A stretch of DNA of 64,000 bases from an uncultured Mesonia sp. (GCA_947499595.1 CANMOY010000004.1:186001-250000), one strand, 5' to 3'. Positions 35,125 to 44,466 are shown, numbered from the stretch's first letter. Translations and numbers: made by a program. Notes: generated by a model from the letters alone, not told the origin.

Positions 35125-35886
35125 TTATTCTTGTATAAAACGTTGGTCGCGTAACGGATTAATGGTATCGTGTTTTTTAAAGTAATCTAAGAAAAGGTTT
35201 CTTAATTTGTAATCAATATAAGTGGCGGTTTCTTTCTTTTTAAAGAAATCCATGCGATCACCGCCTTCCATCAAATAATCGTTGGTGGCTATATAATACA
35301 AGCGATCATCTTCTAAATTTTTACCCTGAATCTTTTTACTTTTTATAGATCCGTTTTTATCTAAAATGAGCTGCATTCCCGCTAAGGGGTGCGCGGTTTG
35401 ATTTTGAGCTAAGTATTCAAACATAGCATGCAAGTGCTTACCTTTGATTCCTACAATTACCAACTCGTTCTCAAAAGGCATGATATTGAAAGCAGTTTTA
35501 GTGGTAATATTGCCTTTACTGATGATAGAACGAATTCCACCGTGGTTTAAAAGAACCGCATCAATCGATTTTTGTTCCCTTTTTTGAAAAATAGGGTTGG
35601 CCATCTCTAAAACTGCATCGGCTTCCATATTTCCTATAGCTGTATTCAATTGGCCATCATTTTTAGATAAAGTTTTAGGCGTAAAAGACAAAACGCTGTT
35701 CATTTCTTTGTCAATATGCTCTTTATAAGGTTGGATAAAGGCGGTAATTTTAGGATCTTCTTCTATATCGGCTGCGACCGCAATTTGTTTAGCCTTTATA
35801 TGGCTTACCGCCAAAGAAGTTTTTTCTTTACAACTCACTAGGCATAGTCCTGCGAGTAAGACAAGACCTGGTTTTAAGTAATGCAT
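35125..35886 (-). CDS. 5'-nucleotidase C-terminal-domain lipoprotein (substrate-binding half)
   Basis: A 253-residue lipoprotein: signal peptide 'GLVLLAGLCLVSC' with lipid-bearing C19. The rest is the 5'-nucleotidase C-terminal domain, with 'AIGNMEADAVLEMAN', 'VLLNHGGIRSIISKGNIT', 'FNIMPFENELVIVGIKG' and 'IATNDYLMEGGDRMDFF' (the aromatic-rich nucleobase pocket). It has no catalytic half of its own; that is the next gene. In UshA both halves are one chain. A -7 box lies 14 bases upstream and the promoter region is shared with the divergent M61 peptidase gene. Confidence 0.88.
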   Translation of the reverse strand: MHYLKPGLVLLAGLCLVSCKEKTSLAVSHIKAKQIAVAADIEEDPKITAFIQPYKEHIDKEMNSVLSFTPKTLSKNDGQLNTAIGNMEADAVLEMANPIFQKREQKSIDAVLLNHGGIRSIISKGNITTKTAFNIMPFENELVIVGIKGKHLHAMFEYLAQNQTAHPLAGMQLILDKNGSIKSKKIQGKNLEDDRLYYIATNDYLMEGGDRMDFFKKKETATYIDYKLRNLFLDYFKKHDTINPLRDQRFIQE

Positions 35887-35900
35887 AGAATGATTTTTTA

Positions 35901-35908
35901 CAAAGGTA
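35901..35908 (-). promoter_or_regulatory. -7 promoter element TACCTTTG for the split 5'-nucleotidase operon
   Basis: Exact TAnnTTTG on the minus strand, 14 bases before the ATG at 35886. A second match (TATTTTTG, minus, 35942-35949) lies further upstream. Confidence 0.45.
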
Positions 35909-35925
35909 AATATAAGCTTGGCTTA

Positions 35926-35959
35926 TTTGTTTTTTTCGTCACAAAAATAATTATTTTTG
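35926..35959 (+). promoter_or_regulatory. Full promoter TTTG-N22-TATTTTTG for the M61 peptidase gene
   Basis: TTTG at 35926-35929 and exact -7 box at 35952-35959, spacing 22, close to the Bacteroidota pattern. It lies downstream of the first possible ATG at 35881. Confidence 0.6.
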
Positions 35960-36015
35960 AGCGCTATGTAACAACTACTAAAATAGTCGGTCTATATAAT
36001 ATGAATACAATTACT

Positions 36016-37890
36016 ATGAAAAAAATAATCTTTCTTTTAAGCCTTTCATTTTTTATTTGGTCGTGCGGGGTTCAAAAAAACACTAAAGGCCAGCCTTTTT
36101 TTACAGAGGTTCATATAGATTTGGTTAATGTTGAAAACGACCGCGTTGAAGTAAAAATAGATCCCCAAGCTTTTAATCAAAACATCGTTAGTTATAATAT
36201 TCCGCAAACGGTACCAGGTACCTATTCTGTAGATAATTACGGCCGATTATTATCTGGATTTAAAGCTTATGATTATAAAGGAAATTTACTTCCGGTTAAA
36301 CCGATTGGAATGAACTCTTATGAAATTCAAAACGCGCAACAACTAGATTATATAACATATACTGTAGATGATACTTATGATGCCCAGGATGAACTAGGAG
36401 TGTTTTCTCCATCGGGAACGAATATTGCTGATAATGAAAACTTCGTGCTAAACTTACACGGACTTGTAGGTTACTTTACGGATTTGAAAGAAACTCCTTA
36501 TACGATTTTAATTTTACGCGATGCACATTTGAACGGAGGTACTTCACTTAAAAAGCTTTCTAGTCAGGCAGTTGGCGAAATGCAAATGAAAGACATTTAT
36601 CAAGCTTCACGATATTTTGAAGTGATGGATAATCCTATTATGTACACCGATGTTAGCGCGGCTCAGTTTAATCTTGAGGGAGGAATGCAAGTACGTCTTT
36701 ACGTTTACTCCCCTAATAAAAAATATGACGCACAAGACCTTAGACCTAATCTTGAGAAAATTTTAAGGGCGCAAAAAAACTTTTTAGGTGAAATTGACAA
36801 TACTGGCGAATACGTGATACTTCTCTATTTGTCTGATCTTGAGAAAACAGATGCGCAAGGTTTTGGAGCGCTAGAACATCATACTTCTACCATGGTAGTT
36901 ATGCCAGAGGCTATGCCATTAGATTTTTTGAACAAAAGTATGACCGATGTAGTGGCACATGAATTCTTTCATATCATAACTCCCCTAAATATTCACTCTA
37001 AAGAAGTGCATTATTTTGATTACGCTAAGCCTAAAATGTCACAGCATCTATGGATGTATGAAGGGGTTACCGAATATTTTGCCAATCTTTTTCAAATCGA
37101 TCAAAAATTAATTGATGAGTCTGCTTTTTATGAAAGAATTGCCGAGAAAATAGAAGCTGCAACCAATTACGATGACGAGATAGCTTTTACACATATGAGT
37201 CGGCATATACTTGAAGAGCCACATGCTTCTAATTACTATAATGTGTACTTAAAAGGAGCACTAATTGGGATGAGCTTAGACATACGTTTGCGCGAATTAA
37301 GCGATGGTAAAATGGGCGTTTTAGATTTAATGAAAGCATTGAGTGCCAAGTATGGTAAAGACAAACCCTTTGAAGATGAAAAATTATTTCAAGTTATTAC
37401 CGAATTAACCTATCCAGAAATTGGGGGTTTTCTAAATACTTACGTGGCGGGGAATACACCTATACCTTACAAAAAATTTCTAGCCAAAGTAGGGGTAGAG
37501 CAATCGGTAGATACTATTAAAACCGATTTTTTCTTAAACCAAGCAGATCCGTTTATAGATGCAAAACCAGATAGTAAAGAGATATTTGTACGTGAAGGTA
37601 TTGCATTAAACTCTTTCCTGAAAAATGCTGGCTTGCAAGGCGGTGATATCATCAAATCCATAAATAGACAAAATTATAATCTAGATAATATTATGAACCT
37701 CATATTAACTAGTCGAAACTGGAAGGAGGGTGATAAAATTGAAATGCTGGTGGAGCGCGATGGGGCGTTACTTAACTTAAAAACAAAAGTGATAACACCT
37801 GTCTTGTTTAAAAAAGAGTTAAAAAACATGGATCTACCACTAGAAGACCCACGTGTTGAATTAAGAAATGCTTGGCTTTACGGTCAATAA
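36016..37890 (+). CDS. M61 family peptidase lipoprotein with PDZ domain
   Basis: A ~624-residue zinc aminopeptidase-like protein of the M61 (glycyl aminopeptidase) family. The lipoprotein signal 'MKKIIFLLSLSFFIWSC' starts at 36016; an ATG at 36001 would add five residues, and the ATG at 35881 lies upstream of the promoter. The active site is 'VVAHEFFHIITPLN' (HEFFH at 36958-36972) with the third ligand in 'MYEGVTEYFANLF'. A PDZ domain near the end ('FLKNAGLQGGDIIKSINRQ') is usual in the family. Probably periplasmic and outer-membrane anchored. The small DUF6913-like gene follows 11 bp later. Confidence 0.93.
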   Translation: MKKIIFLLSLSFFIWSCGVQKNTKGQPFFTEVHIDLVNVENDRVEVKIDPQAFNQNIVSYNIPQTVPGTYSVDNYGRLLSGFKAYDYKGNLLPVKPIGMNSYEIQNAQQLDYITYTVDDTYDAQDELGVFSPSGTNIADNENFVLNLHGLVGYFTDLKETPYTILILRDAHLNGGTSLKKLSSQAVGEMQMKDIYQASRYFEVMDNPIMYTDVSAAQFNLEGGMQVRLYVYSPNKKYDAQDLRPNLEKILRAQKNFLGEIDNTGEYVILLYLSDLEKTDAQGFGALEHHTSTMVVMPEAMPLDFLNKSMTDVVAHEFFHIITPLNIHSKEVHYFDYAKPKMSQHLWMYEGVTEYFANLFQIDQKLIDESAFYERIAEKIEAATNYDDEIAFTHMSRHILEEPHASNYYNVYLKGALIGMSLDIRLRELSDGKMGVLDLMKALSAKYGKDKPFEDEKLFQVITELTYPEIGGFLNTYVAGNTPIPYKKFLAKVGVEQSVDTIKTDFFLNQADPFIDAKPDSKEIFVREGIALNSFLKNAGLQGGDIIKSINRQNYNLDNIMNLILTSRNWKEGDKIEMLVERDGALLNLKTKVITPVLFKKELKNMDLPLEDPRVELRNAWLYGQ

Positions 37891-37901
37891 GACAAGAACA
37901 A

Positions 37902-38396
37902 TTGAGTTTAAAAAAGAGAGCAATACAAAAAGAGGTCAATAAAAACCTGACTCAAAAAAGGGTGCAAAAACCATCAGCTATAAATAGCATTGGGATTTTG
38001 TATGAAAAAGATCAAGTAAATATTGCAAACTTAAGGCAAAACTTGACAAAACAGTTTAAGCTTAACAATGACGCTATAAATTGTTTGTCATTCGCGGAAC
38101 AAATCAAGACCGAAAATGAGGGCGTTTTTACAAGAAAATCGTTTTCTTTCATAGGTAAGCTTAAGACGCAATCTGCAGCACAGCCGTTTTTAGAAAAGAA
38201 ATATGATTTATTAATCAATTACTTTAATCAAGATAGGCAAGAGTTATTGTTTGTCAGTAGTCGAGTGAAAACCACTTTACGGATTGGTTTTCGGTTAAAT
38301 GAAAAACGTTTGAATGATTTAGAAGTTTTGGTTTCATTAAATGAACACGAGTTGTTTATACAGGAGTTAGTTAAATATTTAAAAATTTTAAAATAA
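37902..38396 (+). CDS. DUF6913-like protein (probable TTG start)
   Basis: A ~164-residue protein resembling the Bacteroidota family DUF6913, function unknown. Visible pieces are '[18 protein letters not shown]' near the start and '[22 protein letters not shown]' and '[17 protein letters not shown]' in the second half. No ATG is available: two TTG codons are in frame, at 37872 inside the M61 gene and at 37902, 11 bp after its stop. The second gives '[12 protein letters not shown]', which looks the more natural N-terminus. It ends 2 bp before dapA, so it sits in an M61-DUF6913-dapA transcript. Confidence 0.65.
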   Translation: MSLKKRAIQKEVNKNLTQKRVQKPSAINSIGILYEKDQVNIANLRQNLTKQFKLNNDAINCLSFAEQIKTENEGVFTRKSFSFIGKLKTQSAAQPFLEKKYDLLINYFNQDRQELLFVSSRVKTTLRIGFRLNEKRLNDLEVLVSLNEHELFIQELVKYLKILK

Positions 38397-38398
38397 CA

Positions 38399-39286
38399 AT
38401 GATACAAAAATTTGTAGGCACAGGAGTGGCTTTGGTAACACCATTTACAGCCGATAGCGAAGTTGATGAAATCGCTCTGCGCAAAATTGTGAGATACCAA
38501 ATAGAAAATGGAATAGACTACTTAGTGGTTTTAGGTACTACGGCAGAAAGCGCAACCTTAACCTCAAAAGAAAAGGCACGGATCAAGCAAATTGTAATCG
38601 ATGAAAATAACGGAGAACTACCCTTGGTTTTAGGTTTAGGAGGTAATAGCACCCAACAAGTGGTAGATCAAATACAAAACGAAGACTTAACAGGATTCGA
38701 TGCTCTGTTATCGGTTTCACCTTTTTATAATAAGCCTACCCAAGAGGGTATTTATCAGCATTTCAAACAAGTTGCACAAGCTACAAAAATGCCTATAATA
38801 CTATATAACGTTCCGGGTAGAACTGCAAGCAATATGTTGCTGCACACGGTAGCACGACTGGCTTCTGATTTTGAAAATATAATCGGCATAAAAGAAGCAG
38901 CGGGCGATCTAGTGCAAGCGATGCAACTCATAGATAACTGTCCCAAAGATTTCTTGGTAATCTCTGGCGATGATATGATTACTTTGCCTATGGTTTTGGC
39001 GGGAGGTGCGGGAGTTATTTCGGTAATTGGTGAAGGTTTTCCCGAAGATTTCTCACGAATGGTAGCCCTGGGTCTTGATCGTAAGGTCGATGAAGCCTAT
39101 GAATTGCATTATAAATTAGCTCCAGCTATAGATATGATTTTTGAAGAAGGAAATCCTGCAGGGATTAAGGTTGTGTTTCAAAAATTAGGCTTATCTACGG
39201 CGGTGGTAAGGTTACCTCTGGTTGAAGCTTCGGCTAATTTAAAATATCGTATTCACGAATTTATGGATAACCTAGCCAATGCTTAA
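38399..39286 (+). CDS. dapA: 4-hydroxy-tetrahydrodipicolinate synthase
   Basis: Condenses pyruvate with aspartate semialdehyde at the entry to the DAP/lysine pathway. The product is 295 residues. The Schiff-base lysine is in '[10 protein letters not shown]' (K165), the relay Tyr in 'ILYNVPGRT' (Y136), and '[16 protein letters not shown]' (44-59) is the pyruvate-carboxylate loop. Conserved throughout. It starts 2 bp after the DUF6913-like gene. The next gene, bamD, has its own promoter box. Confidence 0.97.
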   Translation: MIQKFVGTGVALVTPFTADSEVDEIALRKIVRYQIENGIDYLVVLGTTAESATLTSKEKARIKQIVIDENNGELPLVLGLGGNSTQQVVDQIQNEDLTGFDALLSVSPFYNKPTQEGIYQHFKQVAQATKMPIILYNVPGRTASNMLLHTVARLASDFENIIGIKEAAGDLVQAMQLIDNCPKDFLVISGDDMITLPMVLAGGAGVISVIGEGFPEDFSRMVALGLDRKVDEAYELHYKLAPAIDMIFEEGNPAGIKVVFQKLGLSTAVVRLPLVEASANLKYRIHEFMDNLANA

Positions 39287-39329
39287 AGCTGAAATGAAAC
39301 AATTATTTTTTTACTATTCTAAAAAACAG

Positions 39330-39337
39330 TACTTTTG
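39330..39337 (+). promoter_or_regulatory. -7 promoter element TACTTTTG for the bamD operon
   Basis: Exact TAnnTTTG with only four bases before the ATG at 39342; the transcript would begin at or beside the start codon. Confidence 0.5.
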
Positions 39338-39341
39338 CAGA

Positions 39342-40193
39342 ATGCAACAAATTTTAAAACATAATATTTATTATTTATTTTTACTAGTAAGTCTTATGGC
39401 TGGCGTTACTTCATGTAGTGAATACCAAAAGGCGTTAAAGAGCGATGAGGTAAAACAAAAGTATGAAGTGGCGATGCAACTTTATGAAGAAGGACTTACT
39501 GAAAATAAAAAATCAAAACATAAAAAAGCCTTACGACTTATTGAACAGGTATTGCCTCAATATAGAGGGAAACCCCAAGGAGAACATATATCTTTTGTGC
39601 ACGCCAATAGCTATTATATTTTAGGTGCTTACTTTGACTCGGCATATCAATTTGAGCGTTTTACTAAGTCTTATCCCAATAGTCAAAAATACGAGGAGGC
39701 TTTTTACAAAAGTGCATTGAGTTATTATAACGAATCGCCAAGGTATTCGCTTGACCAGACCGAAACCTTAAAGGCGATGAATAAATTTCAAGAATACATT
39801 AGTAAATTTCCCGATGGAGAGCATATTGGAGATGCTAATGAGAAATACGCAGCTTTACGTGAAAAGCTAGAGAAAAAAGCTTACGAAATCGCTAAATCCT
39901 ATCATCACCGCGAGGACTATAAAGCGGCTATTGAAGCCTTTGATAATTTTATAGAAAATAATCCGGGTTCTAAGTTTAGAGATGAAGCCTATTTTTATAA
40001 ATTAGATGCTGCCTACATTTTAGCAATCAACAGTTATGCCCAGTTGGTAGAAGAGCGTTTAATCGCAGCACAAACATATTATGAAGATTACTTGAAATAT
40101 TTCCCTCAAGGGGAATATGTAGAGCAAGCAAATACTATTGCAAAAGAGATAAAAGAGAGATTAAATAACAATTCAGAAAATAATTTAGGATAA
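39342..40193 (+). CDS. bamD: Outer membrane protein assembly factor BamD
   Basis: A lipoprotein of the BAM complex that folds outer-membrane beta-barrels. The 283-residue product starts with a lipoprotein signal ending 'MAGVTSC' and holds about five TPR-like helical repeats ('YEVAMQLYEEGL', 'HANSYYILGAYFDSAYQFERF', 'EEAFYKSALSYYNESP', 'YKAAIEAFDNFIENNPGS'). I chose ATG 39342 rather than 39279, which would overlap dapA and put 21 residues before the signal. First gene of bamD-rpoZ-coaBC-DUF4835, an arrangement found in other Flavobacteriia. Confidence 0.94.
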   Translation: MQQILKHNIYYLFLLVSLMAGVTSCSEYQKALKSDEVKQKYEVAMQLYEEGLTENKKSKHKKALRLIEQVLPQYRGKPQGEHISFVHANSYYILGAYFDSAYQFERFTKSYPNSQKYEEAFYKSALSYYNESPRYSLDQTETLKAMNKFQEYISKFPDGEHIGDANEKYAALREKLEKKAYEIAKSYHHREDYKAAIEAFDNFIENNPGSKFRDEAYFYKLDAAYILAINSYAQLVEERLIAAQTYYEDYLKYFPQGEYVEQANTIAKEIKERLNNNSENNLG

Positions 40194-40197
40194 ACCT

Positions 40198-40527
40198 ATG
40201 GATATTAAAAATTCTAAAGCGCCAGTAAGTACTACTACCATTGATAAAAACTTGGTAGATGCTCCTACAGATAATATTTATGAGGCAATTTCAATTGTAG
40301 CCAAGCGTGCTACACAAATCAATTCGGAGATAAAAAAGGAATTGATTGAGAAGTTAGATGAGTTTGCCACTTATAACGATAGTTTAGATGAAATCTTTGA
40401 GAACAAAGAGCAAATAGAGGTTTCTAAATTTTATGAGCGTTTACCTAAACCACACGCTTTAGCAGTGGAAGAGTGGTTAGAAGATAAGATCTACTTCAGA
40501 AATACAAAAGAAGACCAACAAGCCTAA
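40198..40527 (+). CDS. rpoZ: RNA polymerase omega subunit (Bacteroidota form)
   Basis: A 109-residue protein of the Bacteroidota omega family, needed for assembly and stability of RNA polymerase. The recognisable core is 'NIYEAISIVAKRATQINSEI' (26-45), matching the helix of omega that clamps beta-prime, followed by 'LIEKLDEFATY'. The C-terminal half (KFYERLPKPHALAVEEWLED) is specific to the phylum. It begins 4 bp after bamD and is followed 10 bp later by coaBC, so expression is coupled to envelope and CoA genes. Confidence 0.88.
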   Translation: MDIKNSKAPVSTTTIDKNLVDAPTDNIYEAISIVAKRATQINSEIKKELIEKLDEFATYNDSLDEIFENKEQIEVSKFYERLPKPHALAVEEWLEDKIYFRNTKEDQQA

Positions 40528-40537
40528 TCGATAAGAT

Positions 40538-41743
40538 ATGGCAGGCTTTTTACAGAACCAAAAAGTGGTATTAGGTATTACGGCAGGAATCGCCGCATAC
40601 AAAATACCCTTTTTGGTTCGTTTGCTCATAAAAGAAGGCGCATCGGTTAAGGTGATTATGACGCCAAAAGCAAAAGAATTTGTTACACCCTTAACCTTGT
40701 CAACGCTTTCAAAACATGATGTGATTACCTCTTTTACCGATGAGGAAGATGAGGTTTGGAATAACCATGTTGATCTAGGCCTTTGGGCTGATTTTATGCT
40801 GGTGGCACCGGCTACGGCTAATACTTTGGCCAAGATGGCCAATGCACAATCCGATAATTTTTTATTAGCTACCTATCTCTCTGCAAAATGTCCTGTGTTC
40901 GTTGCTCCTGCAATGGATTTGGATATGTACAAACACCCGGGTACTCAAAATGCTTTAGATAAATTAAGCGCTTTCGGGAATTTAATTATTCCTGTAGGTA
41001 CAGGAGAATTAGCGAGTGGTTTAAGTGGGGAAGGCAGAATGGCAGAGCCGCAGGATATTATTAATTATATTCTTGACTATCAGCAAAAGCAAAATCCGTG
41101 GACAGGAAAAAAAGTGTTGATTACCGCAGGGCCTACTTATGAGGCAATAGACCCTGTTCGCTTTATTGGGAACCACTCTAGCGGAAAAATGGGTTTTGCT
41201 CTTGCCAAAGAGGCGGCTAAGCTTGGCGCACAAGTGGTTTTGGTTAGCGGCCCTTCCAATCAAAAAATTGACTCTCCCAATATTAGGCTCATCGGGGTAA
41301 CAAGCACCAAAGAAATGTATGATGCTGTTTTTGAGCATTATAATGAGGTAGACATAGCGATAGCTGCAGCAGCAGTATCAGATTATAGACCCTTGCAAAA
41401 AGCCAATCAAAAAATTAAAAAATCAGATCAATTTCTAGAGATTAGGCTAGAAAAGACAGAAGATATTTTAAAAGCAATGGGCGAAGCCAAAAGCCAACAA
41501 TTCCTTATGGGATTTGCACTCGAAACAGAAAATGAATTGAAAAATGCTCGTGGTAAATTACAACGTAAGCACTTAGACGCAATTGTATTAAACTCCTTAA
41601 ACGACAAGGGGGCAGGGTTTAAGCAACCCACCAATAAAATTAGGATTATTGACTCCCAACAAGTCTTAGATTATGAGTTAAAGACCAAGGATTTGGTGGC
41701 TACAGATATACTTAATTATATTCAATCACGTTTAAATAACTAG
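40538..41743 (+). CDS. coaBC: Bifunctional phosphopantothenoylcysteine decarboxylase / phosphopantothenate-cysteine ligase
   Basis: Performs two successive steps of CoA synthesis: joining cysteine to 4'-phosphopantothenate, then decarboxylation. The product is 401 residues. The N-terminal FMN-dependent CoaC domain has the catalytic His in 'EVWNNHVDLGLWAD', the 'APATANTLAKMAN' motif and the 'GTGELASGLSGEGRMAEP' lid. The C-terminal CoaB domain starts about 190 with 'GPTYEAIDPVRFIGNHSSGKMG'. coaE, the last step, is in this window too (54502). Confidence 0.96.
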   Translation: MAGFLQNQKVVLGITAGIAAYKIPFLVRLLIKEGASVKVIMTPKAKEFVTPLTLSTLSKHDVITSFTDEEDEVWNNHVDLGLWADFMLVAPATANTLAKMANAQSDNFLLATYLSAKCPVFVAPAMDLDMYKHPGTQNALDKLSAFGNLIIPVGTGELASGLSGEGRMAEPQDIINYILDYQQKQNPWTGKKVLITAGPTYEAIDPVRFIGNHSSGKMGFALAKEAAKLGAQVVLVSGPSNQKIDSPNIRLIGVTSTKEMYDAVFEHYNEVDIAIAAAAVSDYRPLQKANQKIKKSDQFLEIRLEKTEDILKAMGEAKSQQFLMGFALETENELKNARGKLQRKHLDAIVLNSLNDKGAGFKQPTNKIRIIDSQQVLDYELKTKDLVATDILNYIQSRLNN

Positions 41744-41760
41744 CATCTAACTTTTATATT

Positions 41761-42657
41761 ATGGCTTATTTAAAGCGTTTTATTTTATTTTTCATCATAG
41801 GGTTTAGTGCAAGCTTACAGGCTCAGGAATTAAATTGCAGTGTTACTTTAAACGCAGAGCAAACAGGTAAGACGCAATTAAGCATCTTTAAAACCTTGCA
41901 ATCTTCGATAGAAGATTATATGAATAAAACGCAATTTACTAATCTAAATCTTAAGAAAGATAAACGTATTAATTGTGCTATATTTATTACGGTAAAAGAG
42001 TTTGAAGCCGATCAATTTAGGGCGACTATTCAAGTGCAATCTTCAAGACCAGTTTATGGCAGTACTTTTACTACTCCGGTGTTGAATTATAAAGATGATG
42101 ATTTTAATTTTCAATATACAGAATTTGATCCGTTAAGGTTTGAGCCCAATAATTATTCGGGGAATTTAACGGCAAATCTCAATTTCTTTGCTTTTACCAT
42201 AATTGGATTAGATGCCGATACATTTAAATTAAATGCCGGAGATGAATATCATCAACAAGCCAAGCAAGTTGTAAACATAGCTCAACAAGGAAGAACTACC
42301 GGTTGGTCTCCAGGAGATGGGGCTATGTCTAAGTACAGACTTAACGATGACTTGCTTTCTAATGCTTTTCAAGACTATCGTAAGGCGCTTTATGTTTATC
42401 ATATAGAAGGCTTAGATAGTATGTATCAAGATGCAGAAAAAGGTAAAACAAAAGTGGCAGAAGCCATACAGCTCTTGCGTCAAGTGAGTGGAACAAGGCC
42501 CAACTCGGCACCCTTACGAATGTTTTTTGATGCTAAAGCCGATGAGATTACTTCTATTTATAGTGGCGGTCCAAGTATTCCGATGAATAATTTAATCGAT
42601 AACCTCAAGAAAATTGCTCCTTTGTACAATAAAAAATGGGCGCAATTAAAATTGTAA
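41761..42657 (+). CDS. DUF4835 family exported protein
   Basis: A 298-residue protein with a Sec signal peptide (about 1-21, ending SLQAQ) matching DUF4835, a Bacteroidota family. Visible: 'LNCSVTLNAEQ', 'KRINCAIFITVKEF', 'RATIQVQSSRPVYGS', 'NLTANLNFFAFTIIGLDADTF' (key residues NFFA, GLDADTF) and 'LRMFFDAKADEI'. The family has no known function; its steady position between coaBC and recN, and export, suggest an envelope role. It follows coaBC by 17 bp. Confidence 0.85.
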   Translation: MAYLKRFILFFIIGFSASLQAQELNCSVTLNAEQTGKTQLSIFKTLQSSIEDYMNKTQFTNLNLKKDKRINCAIFITVKEFEADQFRATIQVQSSRPVYGSTFTTPVLNYKDDDFNFQYTEFDPLRFEPNNYSGNLTANLNFFAFTIIGLDADTFKLNAGDEYHQQAKQVVNIAQQGRTTGWSPGDGAMSKYRLNDDLLSNAFQDYRKALYVYHIEGLDSMYQDAEKGKTKVAEAIQLLRQVSGTRPNSAPLRMFFDAKADEITSIYSGGPSIPMNNLIDNLKKIAPLYNKKWAQLKL

Positions 42658-42673
42658 TTTCTGTTGCCTAAAA

Positions 42674-42705
42674 TTGGTAGCATTAATTAAACTCTTTTAT
42701 CTTTA
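42674..42705 (+). promoter_or_regulatory. Probable recN promoter TTG-N21-TATCTTTA
   Basis: TTG at 42674-42676 and a 7/8 match to TAnnTTTG at 42698-42705, normal spacing. Lies in the 79-bp gap between the DUF4835 gene and recN. Confidence 0.35.
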
Positions 42706-42736
42706 CATTGCGATAAAATCTTAAAGCCAATTCAAT

Positions 42737-44404
42737 TTGCTAAGCAGTATTACCATTAAGAATTTTGCATTAATTGAAGATGTTCAATTAACATTAGACG
42801 AGCATTTTAATATTATAACAGGAGAGACGGGCGCAGGAAAATCTATTATTCTTGGTGCTTTAGCTTTGTTAATAGGTAAACGAGCCGATTTGTCTTCTAT
42901 GCGCGATGCAACAAAGAAGTGCGTAATAGAAGGTATATTCAATATCCAAAACTATGACTTAAATTCTTTTTTTGAATCAGAAGAGCTTGACTATGAGCCG
43001 CAAACCATTATACGCAGAGAGATATTACCATCGGGTAAATCTAGAGCCTTTATCAATGACACTCCAGTGCGTTTGCAGCAATTAGCTGGTTTAGGAGAAC
43101 AATTAATAGATATACATTCGCAGCACCAAACCTTGGCCATTGGCAACACCAATTATCAATATGCTATTTTAGATGCGATAGCCGATAATTATTCTACTCT
43201 AAACGATTATAAATCAGCTGTAGCTGAACTAAAAAATCGGCAAATAGAATATGCACAATTAAAAGAAAAACAAGCCGAAGCTCAAAAAACCTATGAGTAT
43301 AATTTGTTTCTATTAGAAGAACTGCAGGAAGCAAAAATAACTCCCCAAATTCAAGTAGAGCTAGAAGAGCAGCAGCATGCCTTGAGCAATATAGAAATGT
43401 TGCAAGAAAATTTAGGCTTTGCTAGTCATCATTTCAGTCAAGAAGATACCGGAGTGCTAGTGTTTTTAAGGCAAATAAAACAAAAACTAGCTGCACTCAA
43501 TGGTTTTGGATCTAAATACGCAGAATTGCACGAGCGTTTAACAAGTTGCTTGGTTGAGTTAGAAGATTTAGGTAGTGAAGTTGAAGATCAGCAAGAGCGT
43601 ATTGAGCATAACCCAGAGGCGCTGGCTTTAGTGAACGATCAATTAGATAAAATTTATGCGCTGCAACGCAAACATCAAACCGATAGTTTAGATGAGCTAT
43701 TGCAAATTCAGCGAGAACTAGAGGATAAAGTACAACTTACCACCAATGCACAAGAAGCTGTAGCAAAATTAAAACTTGCGATTGAGCAACAGCAAAAAAA
43801 ATGTGCAGAAAAAGCCCAAAAACTCTACAAAAACCGACTTAAGGTAATACCTACATTTATTCAAGCAGTAAAAAATACCTTGGCCAACTTAGGTATGCCA
43901 GACACAAGGCTAGAGATTCAACTTAAACTTATCGATGATTTTAATACTTGGGGACAAGACCAAATGCAATGGATGTTTAGTGCCAACGCAGGTATGTCTT
44001 TAAATGAAATTAGTAAGGCAGCTTCTGGGGGTGAGCTTTCGCGGATTACCTTGGCGGTAAAAAGTATATTAGCAAAATACAAACAATTACCCACCCTGAT
44101 CTTTGATGAAATAGATACTGGAATATCGGGAGATATTGCTAAAAAAATGGGAGAGGTCATGCGCCAGATGAGTCAAAAGCTGCAAATTGTGGCCATTACC
44201 CATCTACCTCAAGTGGCTGCCAAAGGGAGTAACCATTTAAAAGTGCAGAAAGAAACCCAAGCAGGAAAAACCCAAACTTTAATTAAGCATTTGAAGCATC
44301 AAGAGCGCATTGAAGAGCTGGCTGAAATGCTTGGCGGAAATCGGGAGTCTAAATCGGCTATGGCACATGCAGAAGCCTTACTCGTAGATTCTGCCCAACA
44401 ATAA
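42737..44404 (+). CDS. recN: DNA repair protein RecN (TTG start)
   Basis: An SMC-like ATPase acting early in double-strand break repair. The product is 555 residues. Walker A 'ITGETGAGKS' (27-36), long coiled-coil from about 155 to 370, ABC signature 'SGGELSRITLAVKSIL', Walker B 'TLIFDEIDTGISG' and 'QIVAITHLPQVAA'. The start is TTG: an in-frame TAA lies five codons upstream, and the first residues MLSSITIKNFALI match the universal RecN N-terminus. Follows the DUF4835 gene after 79 bp and may have its own promoter. Confidence 0.95.
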   Translation: MLSSITIKNFALIEDVQLTLDEHFNIITGETGAGKSIILGALALLIGKRADLSSMRDATKKCVIEGIFNIQNYDLNSFFESEELDYEPQTIIRREILPSGKSRAFINDTPVRLQQLAGLGEQLIDIHSQHQTLAIGNTNYQYAILDAIADNYSTLNDYKSAVAELKNRQIEYAQLKEKQAEAQKTYEYNLFLLEELQEAKITPQIQVELEEQQHALSNIEMLQENLGFASHHFSQEDTGVLVFLRQIKQKLAALNGFGSKYAELHERLTSCLVELEDLGSEVEDQQERIEHNPEALALVNDQLDKIYALQRKHQTDSLDELLQIQRELEDKVQLTTNAQEAVAKLKLAIEQQQKKCAEKAQKLYKNRLKVIPTFIQAVKNTLANLGMPDTRLEIQLKLIDDFNTWGQDQMQWMFSANAGMSLNEISKAASGGELSRITLAVKSILAKYKQLPTLIFDEIDTGISGDIAKKMGEVMRQMSQKLQIVAITHLPQVAAKGSNHLKVQKETQAGKTQTLIKHLKHQERIEELAEMLGGNRESKSAMAHAEALLVDSAQQ

Positions 44405-44466
44405 GAAAAACGAATAACTGATTTGACACAAGATTTAATATATTTACAGCAATAAAATAAACAAAC

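Noticed and set aside
35881-36000. Upstream ATG at 35881 for the M61 peptidase
   Set aside because: It precedes the promoter at 35926-35959 and would bury the lipoprotein signal 45 residues inside the protein.
40477-40842. 121-codon minus-strand frame
   Set aside because: Antisense to rpoZ and coaBC, both well supported; no recognisable protein.
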